From positions 1-16,796 of the forward strand of contig CAMZBS010000044.1 in assembly GCA_947304695.1 (NCBI GenBank): a stretch of DNA of 16,796 bases, written 5' to 3'. The notes under the pieces were generated by a model that did no database searches, was not told the DNA's origin, and saw nothing but the letters and a program-made list of their open reading frames with translations. Of this stretch, positions 16,618-16,796 are shown piece after piece; position 1 is the first letter of the stretch, and every line of letters begins with the position of its first letter. Origin of the DNA: an uncultured Prevotella sp. (lineage in GTDB: Bacteria > Bacteroidota > Bacteroidia > Bacteroidales > Bacteroidaceae). The translations under genes were made by a program, and so were the position numbers.

Positions 16618-16795
16618 ACTTTTCCAGGGTAAACAGCGGCAGGAATCCACTGAGGCTAAAGACCTCCAGCACCGCGTCAGACAGGTTCTTCAGAATAGCC
16701 TTGTGTCCGTTGCTACGCGTGTGCTTGAAAATACCGAAAATAATGCGCAGACCGCTACTGGAGATGTAGTCCAGTTCCTTACAGTCAATGACTAC
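16616..16795 (-). CDS. STAS-domain protein (anti-sigma-factor antagonist type), 5' end outside the window
   Basis: The last 59 codons of a minus-strand gene run from the right edge to a TAA at 16618-16616. The translation begins VVIDCKELDYISSSGLR and continues through a KAILKNLSDAVLEVF helix to LPLFTLEK. This is the second half of a STAS domain: beta-strand, the phosphoserine loop (D-x-x-YISSSGLR; Ser13 of the visible part aligns with the phosphorylated Ser of SpoIIAA/RsbV), helix, strand, helix. Proteins of this family bind an anti-sigma kinase in a phosphorylation-controlled manner. The target here is unknown. The domain ends with the protein, so it is probably a single-domain STAS of about 100 residues. 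Confidence 0.85.
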   Translation of the reverse strand, partial: VVIDCKELDYISSSGLRIIFGIFKHTRSNGHKAILKNLSDAVLEVFSLSGFLPLFTLEK

Positions 16796-16796
16796 A

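Overview
The window looks like a chromosomal segment of a Bacteroidota bacterium, most likely Prevotella or a close relative. The reasons are Bacteroidota-type promoter elements (TAnnTTTG) just upstream of genes, A-rich leaders in place of strong Shine-Dalgarno sites, a TonB-dependent receptor with an N-terminal CarboxypepD_reg-like domain, and several families largely confined to this phylum (DUF5117/DUF4953 metzincins, DUF4876, DUF6850). The genus is an inference. No tRNA, rRNA, CRISPR array, insertion sequence or integrase was seen.

Layout. At the left edge is the 3' part of clpB (+), which lacks its N-terminal domain only because the window begins inside the gene. A well-formed promoter follows, then a secreted branch-2 histidine phosphatase (+). 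Two overlapping-class paralogous deoxynucleoside kinases lie on the minus strand, convergent with the phosphatase. A 145-bp divergent intergenic region separates them from a long co-directional plus-strand run: type II pantothenate kinase, secreted metzincin, TonB-dependent receptor, DUF4876 lipoprotein, DUF6850-type outer-membrane barrel, HMA-domain exported protein, and a GH51 alpha-L-arabinofuranosidase. Gaps in this run are 14, 13, -4, 27, 31 and 43 bp, so it could be one transcript of nearly 12 kb. A strong hairpin with a T-tract ends it. On the opposite strand, the last 180 bases are the 3' end of a STAS-domain gene.

How the genes may work together. ClpB, the deoxynucleoside kinases and pantothenate kinase are housekeeping or salvage functions. 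The most interesting unit is the five-gene envelope block at 5627-14489: a secreted zinc protease with an unusual LKxDT repeat, a TonB-dependent receptor, a lipoprotein with an acidic stretch after its lipidated Cys, a second outer-membrane barrel, and an exported protein with one CxxC HMA domain plus two HMA-like repeats that have lost their cysteines. There is no SusC/SusD pair. I infer an uncharacterised outer-membrane uptake or surface-processing system, possibly for a metal or a metal-bound or peptide ligand. The substrate cannot be read from sequence. The GH51 enzyme behind it may be an independent polysaccharide-degrading gene.

Two further points deserve attention. ClpB appears to lack about 20 or more residues between sensor 1 and the arginine-finger segment of its second AAA+ module. 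The terminator T-tract at the right end overlaps the stop codon of the opposing STAS gene.
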